Below are positions 1 to 7,542 of a DNA stretch of 38,368 bases, piece after piece. The position numbers and the translations under genes are program-made. A model generated the notes under the pieces. It was not told the DNA's origin. It made no database searches and saw nothing but the letters and a program-made list of their open reading frames with translations. How positions within the stretch are numbered: position 1 is the stretch's first letter; each line of letters starts with the position of its first letter. Source of the DNA: a virus. The DNA is taken from the IMG/VR virus record IMGVR_UViG_3300036851_000121, positions 1 to 38,368 of that record; one strand, written 5' to 3'.

Positions 1-2
1 CG

Positions 3-674
3 GTACTCTATTTCGAAGGCGAGCGCGGTCACAGTTTTCGCATTCTCCGGGCGGTGAAAAACCGTTTCGGCTCGACCAACGAAATCGGCGTTTTCGAAAT
101 GAAGGAAGCGGGACTGAAAGAAGTCAGCAACCCGTCGGAAATTTTTCTCATGGAGCGGCCGCTCAAGGTTCCCGGCTCCGCCGTCGTCTGCAGCATGGAA
201 GGGACGCGGCCGATCTTGGTGGAACTGCAGGCTCTGGTTAGCCGATCATTCCTTGCCGTGCCGCGCCGAACCACGATTGGCGTCGATCATAACCGCGTCG
301 CGCTGCTGGTCGCGGTCTTGGAAAAAAAGATGGGCGCGAAGCTCTTTGACCAAGATATTTTCGTCAACGTCGCGGGCGGCGTTACCATCGACGAACCGGC
401 TGTGGATCTCGGAGTCGTCGCCACAATCGCCTCGAGCAGTCGAGATTGCGCGCTCGATCCTAAGACTGTCATTTTCGGTGAAGTGGGATTGGCTGGAGAA
501 GTCCGGGGCATCTCACAAGCAGAAGCTCGCGTCAAAGAGGCGGGGAAACTCGGCTTCGAGCGCTGCATCCTGCCCACCAGCAATGCCGCGCAATTAAAAC
601 ATATCAAGCACCCTCAGCTCGACGGCGTCGGTTCGCTTAGCGAGTGCTGGAAGCTACTTTTTAGGACTGAGTAA
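3..674 (+). CDS. radA: DNA repair protein RadA (Sms), C-terminal part, cut by window edge
   Basis: Host chromosomal gene entering from the left; 223 residues are visible and the start is outside the window. RadA is a RecA-like ATPase and branch-migration helicase acting in homologous recombination. The sequence shows the diagnostic KNRFG motif shortly after the start of the window (VKNRFGSTNEIGVFEM), followed by the Lon-protease-like C-terminal domain (VNVAGGVTIDEPAVDLGV, FGEVGLAGEVRGISQAEARV, GFERCILP). The frame runs from base 3 without interruption to the stop at 672-674. It is the only clearly bacterial housekeeping gene here, so it marks the left side as host DNA. Family assignment is secure; the host taxon cannot be read from it. 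Confidence 0.96.
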   Translation, partial: VLYFEGERGHSFRILRAVKNRFGSTNEIGVFEMKEAGLKEVSNPSEIFLMERPLKVPGSAVVCSMEGTRPILVELQALVSRSFLAVPRRTTIGVDHNRVALLVAVLEKKMGAKLFDQDIFVNVAGGVTIDEPAVDLGVVATIASSSRDCALDPKTVIFGEVGLAGEVRGISQAEARVKEAGKLGFERCILPTSNAAQLKHIKHPQLDGVGSLSECWKLLFRTE

Positions 675-792
675 CGAGGGCTGAGCAGCCGCTCGGGACT
701 TTGACTCAATCCTCAGACCTGAATAACCTAATCCCGATTCCATCGCTCCTCTTGAATCCCAATCGACGGTTGGTTATCAATATTAACTCTGT

Positions 793-839
793 GCCGGAGT
801 GGTGGAATGGCAGACGCGCCGGACTCAAAATAATCCGGC
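793..839 (+). pseudogene. tRNA-Leu(CAA) 5' half; 3' half missing or displaced
   Basis: Bases 793-823 match a bacterial tRNA-Leu exactly in layout: acceptor 5' strand GCCGGAG, D-arm GTGGAATGGCAGACGC, anticodon stem CCGGA (819-823) and TCCGG (834-838). The loop starts CTCAAAA, giving anticodon CAA, but it is 10 nt long instead of 7 because TAA (831-833) is added. No variable arm plus T-arm (GGTTCGANTCC) or acceptor 3' strand (CTCCGGC) follows within 300 bases. So this is either a tRNA gene disrupted at the anticodon stem by phage integration, or an intron-bearing or rearranged gene. It is not a complete tRNA as it stands. Confidence 0.6.
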
Positions 840-953
840 ATGATGCCTGCCGCAACGGCTTGTGTGAACCCGCCGATTTAATCGCCTATCTTGAGTCAGC
901 AACCCGGCATAGCCGGTACTTCCGCATACAGTCTAACCGCAAAACTCACACAA
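837..953 (+). other. Possible structured RNA across the host-phage junction
   Basis: This non-coding stretch is unusually rich in short helices. Seen directly: GGCATGATGCC (837-847), GCCGCAACGGC (849-859), CGATTTAATCG (874-884), CCGGCATAGCCGG (904-916), and a long-range stem TTGTGTGA (860-867) with TCACACAA (946-953) enclosing the last two. In addition TTGAGTC (891-897) is fully complementary to the tRNA anticodon loop GACTCAA (822-828). I could not fit it to a group I intron core or to tmRNA. It could be a novel RNA, a remnant intron, or chance in GC-rich DNA. Confidence 0.35.
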
Positions 954-1008
954 ACGACCGTGGTCGCTCGGCGCCTAAAGGCTGGCTAAATTGCGCGCCA
1001 CTCTACCA
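905..1008 (+). repeat. 104-bp direct repeat, left copy (candidate attL core)
   Basis: These 104 bases are identical to 38265-38368, the last bases of the window. Divergence on the left begins at 904 (c here, a in the other copy). On the right this copy continues into phage DNA, while the other stops at the window end, so the true repeat may be longer. It lies just after the tRNA-Leu fragment, as expected for a prophage attachment site, but an assembly overlap would look similar. Confidence 0.7.
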
Positions 1009-1066
1009 CGCGCCTGCTCGAGCTGATCCAAAACCGAGCGATACGTAGGGCTCGAGCGTTCTTAGC

Positions 1067-1093
1067 ACGGGAGTTAACGATATAATTCCCAAA
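1067..1093 (+). promoter_or_regulatory. 27-bp dyad site, copy 1, with TATAAT box, upstream of scaffold gene
   Basis: ACGGGAGTTAACGATATA (1067-1084) followed by TCCCAAA (1087-1093) recurs in inverted orientation at 38010-38036 with two mismatches. The site contains an outer GGGA...TCCC dyad and GTTAAC. TATAAT (1081-1086) is a perfect -10 hexamer but no good -35 is seen at 16-18 bp, which would suit an activator-dependent late promoter. A role as recombinase or host-factor arm site is also possible given its position beside the repeat. Confidence 0.5.
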
Positions 1094-1118
1094 TCTTTCA
1101 GGCGGAGGGTTTAATTTT

Positions 1119-2015
1119 ATGGCAGTAGCAAACACGGACAAAGCGGCGCTTGACGAACTGATCGCCAAGGCCAACGAGACGGCCGCGGCTGGGGACAAAG
1201 AGACCGACGACGAAGGCGGCGAAGGAGATATCGACGAAGGCGGCGGCGGCGCGGATGACACGGCGGGAGAGAAAGACGGCGACGATAAAAAGAAGTCGGC
1301 AGCCGCCGCCGAAGACAAGAGCAAAGAAGCGCCGCCACGCAAAGATCCAACCGAAGGCATGACGGCGGAGCAAAAGGTCGACTACTGGCAGAAGCGCGCC
1401 AACCGCCACTATGCGGAGTATCAGAAGGAGCGCAGCAAGCGCCAAAGTTTGCAGCGCGGGCCGCTCACCGACGCCGGCAAGGGCTCGGCGCCGGCCGGGA
1501 AGGCGGCAGGCGAGGAAACGCCGAAGAGTCTCGACGAAGTGGAAAACCTCGGGCAGTTTTCCAAGTACGTCGTCGAGGAGGCTAAGCGCCAGATCAAGGA
1601 AGAGCTCACCGAGAAGGATCTCGACAGCCGAGTTACACGCACCGAAAGCGCGGCGCGCAAGAAACACGATGGCAAAGACGACTTTCCCGAATACGATGAA
1701 GTGGTCGACACCTACGTCTTACCGCTCATTCAAGAGAACCCAAACGTTTTTAAACTACTCCGCTTGATGGACGATCCGGGCGAGGCGGCGTACACCCTCG
1801 GAATGCTCCGCGGCTTTCCCAATTACATCGAGCAGATCAAGGGCAAGGGCCGCGAGGATCTCGCCAACAACATCAACGACGCCACGAAAAAGGCGGCGCT
1901 TGTGCGCGGGCGCAACGGCGGCCGGCAGACCGGCGCCAAGCTTACCGCAGCCGAGATCGACGCCATGAGTTTTGACGACTTCGAAAAAGAGATTGCAAAG
2001 ACTAAAGGGGAGTAG
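1119..2015 (+). CDS. Putative capsid scaffolding protein
   Basis: 298 residues, start supported by GGCGGAGGG about 10 bases upstream. The N-terminal third is low-complexity and very acidic (runs of D, E, G, K), the middle carries the scaffold-like heptad AEQKVDYWQKRANRHYAEYQ (near residue 85), and the rest is charged and helical, ending in a basic/mixed tail. Phage scaffolds chaperone capsid assembly and have this composition and this place, directly before the major capsid gene. Sequence identity within the family is low, so the call rests on composition, the heptad and gene order. In the circular phage it lies directly downstream of the portal gene and the small 38050 gene, the usual portal-scaffold-capsid order. 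Confidence 0.75.
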   Translation: MAVANTDKAALDELIAKANETAAAGDKETDDEGGEGDIDEGGGGADDTAGEKDGDDKKKSAAAAEDKSKEAPPRKDPTEGMTAEQKVDYWQKRANRHYAEYQKERSKRQSLQRGPLTDAGKGSAPAGKAAGEETPKSLDEVENLGQFSKYVVEEAKRQIKEELTEKDLDSRVTRTESAARKKHDGKDDFPEYDEVVDTYVLPLIQENPNVFKLLRLMDDPGEAAYTLGMLRGFPNYIEQIKGKGREDLANNINDATKKAALVRGRNGGRQTGAKLTAAEIDAMSFDDFEKEIAKTKGE

Positions 2016-2018
2016 GGC

Positions 2019-2046
2019 TTGACGGCGAAAAAAAATCCGCTATACG
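2019..2046 (+). promoter_or_regulatory. Sigma-70-type promoter before the major capsid gene
   Basis: TTGACG (2019-2024), a 16-bp spacer with an A-tract, and TATACG (2041-2046). It sits in the 195-bp gap before the capsid gene and would give an extra transcript for the most abundant virion protein. Confidence 0.5.
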
Positions 2047-2067
2047 CTTGATTAACTGCCTATTCGC

Positions 2068-2083
2068 GCCGGCTTCGGCCGGC
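2068..2083 (+). other. UUCG-capped hairpin in the capsid leader
   Basis: GCCGGC-TTCG-GCCGGC is a 6-bp perfect stem closed by the very stable C(UUCG)G tetraloop. It lies between the promoter at 2019 and the capsid ribosome binding site (AGGAGG, 2195-2200). No T-run follows, so it is more likely an mRNA-stability or processing element than a terminator. Confidence 0.5.
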
Positions 2084-2210
2084 AACTCGCCGCTTCCGCG
2101 CTAAGTGAAGCAACTCCGGGCGCCACGCCCAAAAAAGTTAAAGCGATCCGACCGGGACACCCGAGACGATCGCGGGCTCAAATAAAACTTTTTCAGGAGG
2201 CTTCACTTTC

Positions 2211-3212
2211 ATGGTTATCTACACAGCAATCGACGACGACACGCAGACGTTTTATAACAAGACTCTGCTAGTCCGCGCTGTGCCGAATTTAATTCACGAT
2301 AAGTTCGGACAGCAAAAACCCATCCCCACCAACTCGACGCGGAAACAAACCTTCCGACGCTTCAATGCTTTCGCGATCAACACCACGCCGCTGATTGAAG
2401 GTATTACCCCGCTCGGAAAGGATCTCACCAAGACCGACGTCACTTGCACGCTCAGCCAGTTCGGCGACTTCACCACCGTGACCGACGTGGCGACTTGGGT
2501 ATCGCGCGACAAGGTACTCACCGAAGCGGCTGAAGTGTTAGGCGAACAGGCCGGCCAATCGGTCGACGCCGTCTGGCGCGACATTCTCGTCGCCGGGACC
2601 AACGTGTTTTGCGCCGAGGATAGCGTTGGCGCTACCGGCACAACCCGGCTCAACGTCGACGGACTGATCAACGCGGTTTTCTTGGACAAGTTACAGCGTC
2701 AACTCAAAAACCAGAACGCTAAGTTTCATCAAAAGATGATCAAGGCGTCGACGGGCATCGGGACCGTACCGATTCGGGCGGCCTACTTCGCGATCACGCA
2801 CCCCGACGTTGAGTTTACGCTGGAAAACGTGACCGGCTACAAGTCAACCACGGAGTACGGCAACAACGCGCCGACGATGGACCCTTACGAGATCGGCGCT
2901 TACAAGAACATGCGCTTTTGCTCGACCACCCAGGCGAAGATTTTTCTCGGCGCGGGCGGCGGGCCGACCGCGGGCAACAAGCAGACCGCGGGCAAGGACG
3001 ATGTTTACATCACGCTCGTGTTTGGCACGAACGCCTACGGCATCGTGCCGCTCAACGGCCATTCGCTCGAAAACATCGTGCAGCCGCTCGGCTCAGCCGG
3101 CAGCGCCGACCCGTTGAAACAGCGCGCGACGTCGGGATGGAAGGCCATGACGACCGCCGTCATTCTCAATGACGCTTTCATGGTTCGCGGAGAAACCGCA
3201 GCGGCGGCGTAA
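2211..3212 (+). CDS. Major capsid protein, N4-gp56 family
   Basis: 333 residues; ATG at 2211 preceded by AGGAGG ten bases upstream. The overall pattern matches the N4-gp56 capsid family: an N-terminal arm (FYNKTLLVRAVPNLIHDKFG), the KQTFRRF and GITPLGKDLTKTDVTCTLSQFGDFTTVTD stretch, and a C-terminal GTNAYGIVPL segment. These HK97-fold proteins build the icosahedral shell. Its position after the scaffold gene and before small head genes fits. Length is close to other members of the family. A 25-base piece of its beginning (2234-2258) occurs again, in the same reading frame, at 38241-38265. Its own promoter and stable leader hairpin suggest high expression. Confidence 0.9.
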   Translation: MVIYTAIDDDTQTFYNKTLLVRAVPNLIHDKFGQQKPIPTNSTRKQTFRRFNAFAINTTPLIEGITPLGKDLTKTDVTCTLSQFGDFTTVTDVATWVSRDKVLTEAAEVLGEQAGQSVDAVWRDILVAGTNVFCAEDSVGATGTTRLNVDGLINAVFLDKLQRQLKNQNAKFHQKMIKASTGIGTVPIRAAYFAITHPDVEFTLENVTGYKSTTEYGNNAPTMDPYEIGAYKNMRFCSTTQAKIFLGAGGGPTAGNKQTAGKDDVYITLVFGTNAYGIVPLNGHSLENIVQPLGSAGSADPLKQRATSGWKAMTTAVILNDAFMVRGETAAAA

Positions 3213-3264
3213 ACTCTGATTTTGTGAGCGCGGCTTTTTAAAGCATGCGCAAGAACGCGACCGG

Positions 3265-3288
3265 GCCGGGAGGGGAAACTCTCCCGGC
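3265..3288 (+). other. GAAA-tetraloop hairpin before gene 3317
   Basis: Ten-pair stem GCCGGGAGGG/CTCTCCCGGC (one G-U) closed by GAAA, ending 12 bases before the AGGAGG of the next gene. No T-run follows. Similar hairpins precede the genes at 3838 and 31750. Confidence 0.5.
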
Positions 3289-3316
3289 TCATCTACTAAC
3301 AGGAGGGCATCTCAAA

Positions 3317-3766
3317 ATGAAGTTTTTCAAAAATCTTTTCCGCGAGCTCACAGCGCGCGACGTGCTTTCGCTCGCCGTCGTCATCGTTTCGCTGCTGGCG
3401 CTCGATCATTGTATGGCGCAGGCCAGCATGTCGCTTGCCGTGGCCGCGACGGCTATCTCCAAACTGGCGTCATGGGAAGGCCAAGGCGGGCGGATGGAAT
3501 GGTGGCAGTTCACCCTTGACCCCGGCTCGATCGCCGCCGCGGCGCAGGAGATCGACACCGTCGCCATTCCCGGCGCGCGAGCCGGCGATCCGTGTTGGGT
3601 AGAATTCGAAGCGCCGGACGCCAACGTCATCACGGGCGGAGGAAAGGTCACGGCTAACGACGTGGTTTCAGTTTACTTGAGCAATAACATTACCGTCACT
3701 ACAGCCACGGACTCAGCGGCCAAGGTCGGCAATTTGTTGATCTTGAAACGTACCATTCCCTCATAA
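3317..3766 (+). CDS. Small virion protein with hydrophobic N-terminus, possible capsid decoration/head-fibre protein
   Basis: 149 residues. ATG at 3317 is chosen over upstream in-frame starts because AGGAGGG lies at 3301-3307. Residues about 15-45 are hydrophobic and signal-like (DVLSLAVVIVSLLALDHCMA). The C-terminal 80 residues have a repeating beta pattern (DPGSIAAAAQEIDTVAIPGA, GDPCWVEFEAP, VTANDVVSVYLSNN) seen in small phage decoration and fibre-base domains placed after capsid genes. The hydrophobic N-terminus is odd for a capsid-bound protein. Function is inferred from position and fold pattern only. Confidence 0.55.
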   Translation: MKFFKNLFRELTARDVLSLAVVIVSLLALDHCMAQASMSLAVAATAISKLASWEGQGGRMEWWQFTLDPGSIAAAAQEIDTVAIPGARAGDPCWVEFEAPDANVITGGGKVTANDVVSVYLSNNITVTTATDSAAKVGNLLILKRTIPS

Positions 3767-3775
3767 AACCAACAC

Positions 3776-3814
3776 GCCGCGGGCGAGCTCAAGCGGGACG
3801 AGCTCGCCCGCGGC
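3776..3814 (+). other. 15-bp perfect hairpin before gene 3838
   Basis: Left arm GCCGCGGGCGAGCTC (3776-3790), 9-nt loop, perfectly complementary right arm (3800-3814). It ends nine bases before AGGAGG (3823-3828). With no T-run it is not a standard intrinsic terminator; it may stabilise or process the late mRNA. Confidence 0.6.
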
Positions 3815-3837
3815 CATCACTCAGGAGGGCTTTCTCT

Positions 3838-4443
3838 ATGGCGGAGAAAAACAAGAAACCGACGGCGCCGAGTAAAGCGCCGGCAACAACGGACAAGGCA
3901 CAACAGACACTTGACGCGGCGCTCGCCGCGCTCGAAGCGGTCGACCCGGAGCGCGCCACCGTGATCCGCAACTCGCTCGCCGAGAAAGAAAACGAAAAGA
4001 AGATCGAGGCGCTTTTGCAAAGCGAAGCGGACAAGCAGCAAGCGGAGAAACACTACTGGATTGAAATTAACCGGCTACCCGAAGACACCGAGGGCCATGT
4101 TTTCGTCGGCGCGGCCGGCGTGTCGTACCAGATCGAAAAGGGCGTGCGTGTACCTGTGCCGCGCTCTGTAGTGGAGATTCTCAATCACGCCGAAGTCTCG
4201 GGATACATCCCCGTCGTCGACTTCGCGACCAATCAGAAAGTGCTCAAGCCGGTCAAGTATAAGCGCTATCCGTTTAGCGTGTACGGTGAGGCGCCGCCGC
4301 CGGCCGTCGAGCGTTGGAAAAAGGTCGAGGAAGAGAAGGCGCGGGCGCGCGAGCTCCGCCAGCCGCAAGGGATGCCGGTTAGTTCAAGCGGTATGGATGA
4401 GCTCAGCTTAGAGGATCAACCGTCGGCCGACTTCCCCCAATGA
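3838..4443 (+). CDS. Conserved-type phage structural protein of unknown role
   Basis: 201 residues; AGGAGG ten bases before ATG. The N-terminal 75 residues are Ala/Lys/Glu-rich and helical. The middle has a short beta domain (WIEINRLPEDTEGHVFVGAA, VSYQIEKGVRVPVPRSVVEI) followed by LNHAEVSGYIPVVD, a pattern I associate with small proteins located between capsid and head-tail adaptor genes. The C-terminus is charged and Pro/Ser-rich. It overlaps the adaptor gene by four bases (ATGA), so the two are translationally coupled. A role in head completion is inferred from position only. Confidence 0.55.
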   Translation: MAEKNKKPTAPSKAPATTDKAQQTLDAALAALEAVDPERATVIRNSLAEKENEKKIEALLQSEADKQQAEKHYWIEINRLPEDTEGHVFVGAAGVSYQIEKGVRVPVPRSVVEILNHAEVSGYIPVVDFATNQKVLKPVKYKRYPFSVYGEAPPPAVERWKKVEEEKARARELRQPQGMPVSSSGMDELSLEDQPSADFPQ

Positions 4444-5114
4444 AGAAAAAAGAAATCATCGACACGGTTTGCGAGTTTATTCAGGACACCTCGGCAGCGG
4501 CCGTCGGGCTCGTCGGCCGCTGGACGAATATCGTTCTTGACGATCTTGCCAGCCGCGGACTTTTGACTTCCTTGCAGCGCGAGGAAAGCGCCGCTCTCGT
4601 CGCCGGGAACGGCGTCGACTTGAACCTCGGCCGTAACTACGATCTCGCGCCCGACACGGACAAAGTCTTCAAGGTATTCGTGCCGGGCTGGGGTTATCCC
4701 GACGGCATTCTCACCAAGCGCCGGCCGGAGCGCTTCCTTCGCGAGATGCTTTCCGACGGCGCGCTCCTTACCGGGCGGCCGCGGATCTACATGATCTTCG
4801 CGGCGAAAACGTTGCGGCTTCATCCCATCCCGTCGGCCGACTTTGCGCCGGTAGGTCCGACCGCGCTGCAAAAGCTCTACGTATGGAAGTACAAAGACAT
4901 TGCGCATCTCGGCCAGGACGATGAAATTACCGAGATCACCGTCAAGCACACGCCGCTGTTAATTTCCGGCGCCTATGCTCACGGCGCCCGCTTCGATTCG
5001 CTCGGCGACTACACTTCCACCAAGCAAGAGTACGAGCGCCACATCGTGGACTTCTTTTTTGATCAAGAAAACGACCCCGAAGTCGCGCGCCAAACTGCCT
5101 ACAATGATTTATGA
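4440..5114 (+). CDS. Head-tail adaptor protein (P22 gp4 / SU10-adaptor-like)
   Basis: 224 residues, starting in the ATGA overlap with the previous gene and ending in a four-base overlap with the nozzle gene. N-terminal helices (EIIDTVCEFIQDTSAAAVGLVGRW) are followed by the beta segment typical of podoviral adaptors (VDLNLGRNYDLAPDTDKVFKVF, RPRIYMIFAAKTLRLHPIP). These proteins form a 12-fold ring under the portal and connect it to the tail nozzle. Length and order capsid - small protein - adaptor - nozzle match P22-like and SU10-like podoviruses. Assigned by pattern and synteny. Confidence 0.7.
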   Translation: MKKKEIIDTVCEFIQDTSAAAVGLVGRWTNIVLDDLASRGLLTSLQREESAALVAGNGVDLNLGRNYDLAPDTDKVFKVFVPGWGYPDGILTKRRPERFLREMLSDGALLTGRPRIYMIFAAKTLRLHPIPSADFAPVGPTALQKLYVWKYKDIAHLGQDDEITEITVKHTPLLISGAYAHGARFDSLGDYTSTKQEYERHIVDFFFDQENDPEVARQTAYNDL

Positions 5115-6628
5115 CGCAGCTACGGCCGGAACTCCTTAGTGACTTTACCGGCGGACTCAACCGCCGCGGCGCCCCGCTCAAGTTGAGCGCACGCGATCTC
5201 ATACTGCTCGAAAATATGTACCCGGTTGCCGACGGCTATCTCGTCGGCCGCGGCGGACAGACCGAATACAACTCTGCCCAGATCGACTCCAATCCGATCC
5301 GCTCCCTTTATCGTTTCTACAAGCAAGCCGGAACGTCTCTTCTCTTGGCGACCTCGGGAACGAAAGTTTACAAGGGCAACGACGGCGCCGGGACGTTCAG
5401 CGAGATCGACAGCGGTTACACTTCGGATAAAAAGTTTTCCTTTGTGACGTGGAGCTCCAAAGACAAAGCCTATTGGATCAACGGCGTTCAAGTGCTCAAG
5501 AGCTACGACGGCACCACGGTTGCGACCGTCGGCGGCTCGCCGCCAGTGGGTTCCATGGTCGAGCTTCACAAAGATCGGCTTTGGATTTTACAACCGAGCC
5601 TCGTGAGTTTTTCGGATCTCAACGTCGACAACGTATGGCCGGGCGCAAGCGCGCTCAACATCGCGGACAATCAAGGCGGTATCGGGCAGTTTATCAAGAG
5701 CGCCAATCAAGTCTTAATCGTTGCGAAAACTTCCGGCTTGTGGCGCTTCGAAGGATCGCCGCTGCTCGGCGGCGAGCTCCGCCAGTATTCGAACATCGGT
5801 TGCATCGCGCCATGGAGTGCCGACGTCGTCACCGCGGATGTCTCGGGCGAAACGATTCCGGTTGCCGTGATTTATCTGTCGTCGCAAGGGCTCTACCTAA
5901 CGGACGGCTTTAGCGTGATCCGCATGTCGGACAAGATCGACCCGATTTTTACCGACTACTTTCGCGGCGCCGTGGGGAAATACTACCCCAAGCGCCAGCA
6001 GTTTTTTTTTAGCTTCAACGCCGCGGGCGGCGCCAACGATACGCTTTACGTTGCGACGCGCGTCAACACGCCGGCCGGCTCGGTTGTCGCATGGTCACAG
6101 TACAACGGGTTTAAGGCCGAGAGCTTCGCCGTGCTCGACGGCGCGGGCGACAAGGGCGAGCTCTACAGCGGGCGCTCCGACGGCGGCAAGGTTCGCAAGC
6201 TCGACGTCGGCGCCCAGGACGTCGGCGTCGATTTCACCGCAAAGTTTACGACTCACTTTTTAGACTTCAAAGATCCGACCGTGAACAAGCAAGTCCGCTG
6301 GTTAAAGGCGATCTTCGAGGCATCCAAGCCGGTCAACTATCTGATCAACTATTTTGACTTGGCGCAGTTAGCGGGCGGCGTGACGGTTGCCGGACAAAGC
6401 GGCCTACAGTGGGACGTGAACAATTGGGACGTCGGCGCATGGGGCGGACAGGCCGTTACCGACGAGCGGATCTCGCTGCTCAGTTTTTTACGCTCGGGCC
6501 GCTTCGTGAGCTTGCAGTTTTCCAACGCCGGCGACGGGCCGGGCTTCAAAATGTATCAACTCGAAGCCGAGGCGCGCATCAAGGATCGGCGCAGCTACAA
6601 CCTTTTCACGCTCAATCAAACGCCGTGA
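5111..6628 (+). CDS. Tail nozzle / packaged-DNA stabilisation-like protein
   Basis: 505 residues; translationally coupled to the adaptor gene. The start has the nozzle signature FTGGLNRRGAPLKLSARDLILLENMYPVADGYLVGRGG (first and last parts are the most typical: FTGGLNRR and DGYLVGRGG), followed by repeated beta blades (VYKGNDGAGTF, VLKSYDGTTV, LYLTDGFSVIRMSDKID) consistent with a beta-propeller. Podoviral nozzle proteins (T7 gp12, P22 gp10) close the tail tube and hold the DNA in. The C-terminus has a jelly-roll-like strand pattern (LQFSNAGDGPGFKMYQLEAE). Confident for the tail role, less for the exact family. Confidence 0.75.
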   Translation: MTQLRPELLSDFTGGLNRRGAPLKLSARDLILLENMYPVADGYLVGRGGQTEYNSAQIDSNPIRSLYRFYKQAGTSLLLATSGTKVYKGNDGAGTFSEIDSGYTSDKKFSFVTWSSKDKAYWINGVQVLKSYDGTTVATVGGSPPVGSMVELHKDRLWILQPSLVSFSDLNVDNVWPGASALNIADNQGGIGQFIKSANQVLIVAKTSGLWRFEGSPLLGGELRQYSNIGCIAPWSADVVTADVSGETIPVAVIYLSSQGLYLTDGFSVIRMSDKIDPIFTDYFRGAVGKYYPKRQQFFFSFNAAGGANDTLYVATRVNTPAGSVVAWSQYNGFKAESFAVLDGAGDKGELYSGRSDGGKVRKLDVGAQDVGVDFTAKFTTHFLDFKDPTVNKQVRWLKAIFEASKPVNYLINYFDLAQLAGGVTVAGQSGLQWDVNNWDVGAWGGQAVTDERISLLSFLRSGRFVSLQFSNAGDGPGFKMYQLEAEARIKDRRSYNLFTLNQTP

Positions 6629-6636
6629 GGGAGACT

Positions 6637-7542
6637 ATGAAAAAACTTCTTTCAAGCTTCGTATTGTGCTTTACGCTCGGCATCGTAGGGCTCGGAGTAG
6701 CTGGCCTGGTGAGCAAGCCGTTTACCTTCTCGCCCAACACGCTCGCCAAGTCGTCGGAAGTGAATTCCGACTTTGACACGATCTACAACGAATTCAACGG
6801 AAACATTTCCGACGCCAACATTTCCTCGATCGCCGCCATTCAGCAATCGAAGATCAACAACCTCGTAACCGATCTCTTGACCAAGCTCGCCGACACTGGC
6901 GACACGATCACCGGCGAGCTTAAGTCCAAATATTCAACGCCGTGCTGGCGCGCGACCGGGACCGAGGGCAGCGCGAAGGATTGGTCAATTTGCGAAAACG
7001 CCGGCGCCGTTCAGATCCGCGAGAACACCGGGAGCGAGGGCGCGCCAACGTGGACAGTTCGTTACACGCTGCCAGCCGGCGCCGGCGGGCCGGCCACCGG
7101 CACCGATCTTACAACGAAGACTTACGTTGACGGGCTCACCAAAGATTTAGGCGTCGGCGTCGTCAACAAAACCGACGGCGACTTTACGATTGCCTCGCTC
7201 ACGGCTGTCGACATCACCGGGCTAACTTCCACGTTTAGCACCGGCGCGCGGCGAGCGCGCGTTTCCTTTAGCGGCGTAGTCAGTAACGCCGCCGGCGGAA
7301 GCCGCACGATTCAGCTTCAAGCGCTCGTCGACGGCGTGGCGATTCCCGGCACTGTGATCAAGCAAACGATGGGCGCCGGCACGGAGACCACGTATAGCTT
7401 TAGCGTGATCACGGCCGCTCTATCGGCCGCGAGTCATACTTTCAAAATGCAAGCGCTCACCAGTTCAGCGGCCGGCACGCAAACATTACTGGCGAACGCA
7501 ACGTTCCCCGCTCATTTTTCGGCCGAGGAGTTAAGCAAGTAA
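6637..7542 (+). CDS. Fibre-type protein A with hydrophobic leader; duplicated partner of next gene
   Basis: 301 residues. ATG at 6637 follows GGGAG; upstream in-frame starts lie inside the nozzle gene. Residues 1-25 are a signal-like hydrophobic leader (MKKLLSSFVLCFTLGIVGLG). Next comes a fibre-base motif (FSPNTLAKSSEVNSDFDTIY), then TGTEGSAKDW...ENTGSEGAPTW, and a C-terminal beta-sandwich (GDFTIASLTAVDITG ... RRARVSFSGVVSNAAGGS ... LVDGVAIPGT) resembling receptor-binding tips. The last two modules are repeated in the next gene. Stop and next start overlap by one base. Role as tail fibre or adhesin is inferred; the leader is unusual for a virion protein. Confidence 0.65.
   Translation: MKKLLSSFVLCFTLGIVGLGVAGLVSKPFTFSPNTLAKSSEVNSDFDTIYNEFNGNISDANISSIAAIQQSKINNLVTDLLTKLADTGDTITGELKSKYSTPCWRATGTEGSAKDWSICENAGAVQIRENTGSEGAPTWTVRYTLPAGAGGPATGTDLTTKTYVDGLTKDLGVGVVNKTDGDFTIASLTAVDITGLTSTFSTGARRARVSFSGVVSNAAGGSRTIQLQALVDGVAIPGTVIKQTMGAGTETTYSFSVITAALSAASHTFKMQALTSSAAGTQTLLANATFPAHFSAEELSK

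Larger units (their letters stand above)
675..1118 (+). other. Gene-free junction between host radA and phage
   Basis: No convincing protein gene lies here; the 115-codon frame at 701-1048 overlaps the tRNA fragment and lacks a ribosome binding site. It holds the tRNA-Leu fragment, the helix-rich stretch, the left 104-bp repeat, and, before the first phage gene, a dyad site with a TATAAT box. Confidence 0.6.

Noticed and set aside
793-1008. Group I intron in tRNA-Leu
   Set aside because: The intron end resembles some tRNA introns (CTCACACAAACG) and an IGS-like TTGAGTC exists, but I could not find P3-P7 core sequences or a 3' exon restoring the tRNA.
905-1008. tmRNA tag (GCAAAACTC...CTAA frames)
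   Set aside because: No frame gives a tag ending in ALAA/AVAA, and there is no tRNA-Ala-like T-arm and CCA end.
905-1008. dif/XerCD site
   Set aside because: CTTCCGCATA resembles one half-site slightly, but the second half (TTATGTTAAAT-like) is absent.
701-1048. 115-codon rightward frame after radA
   Set aside because: Overlaps the tRNA fragment and the repeat, has no ribosome binding site and no protein-like pattern.
986-1667. Long leftward frames opposite the scaffold gene (124 and 189 codons)
   Set aside because: Ala/Ser/Leu/Arg-rich antisense shadows of a low-complexity gene, without ribosome binding sites.
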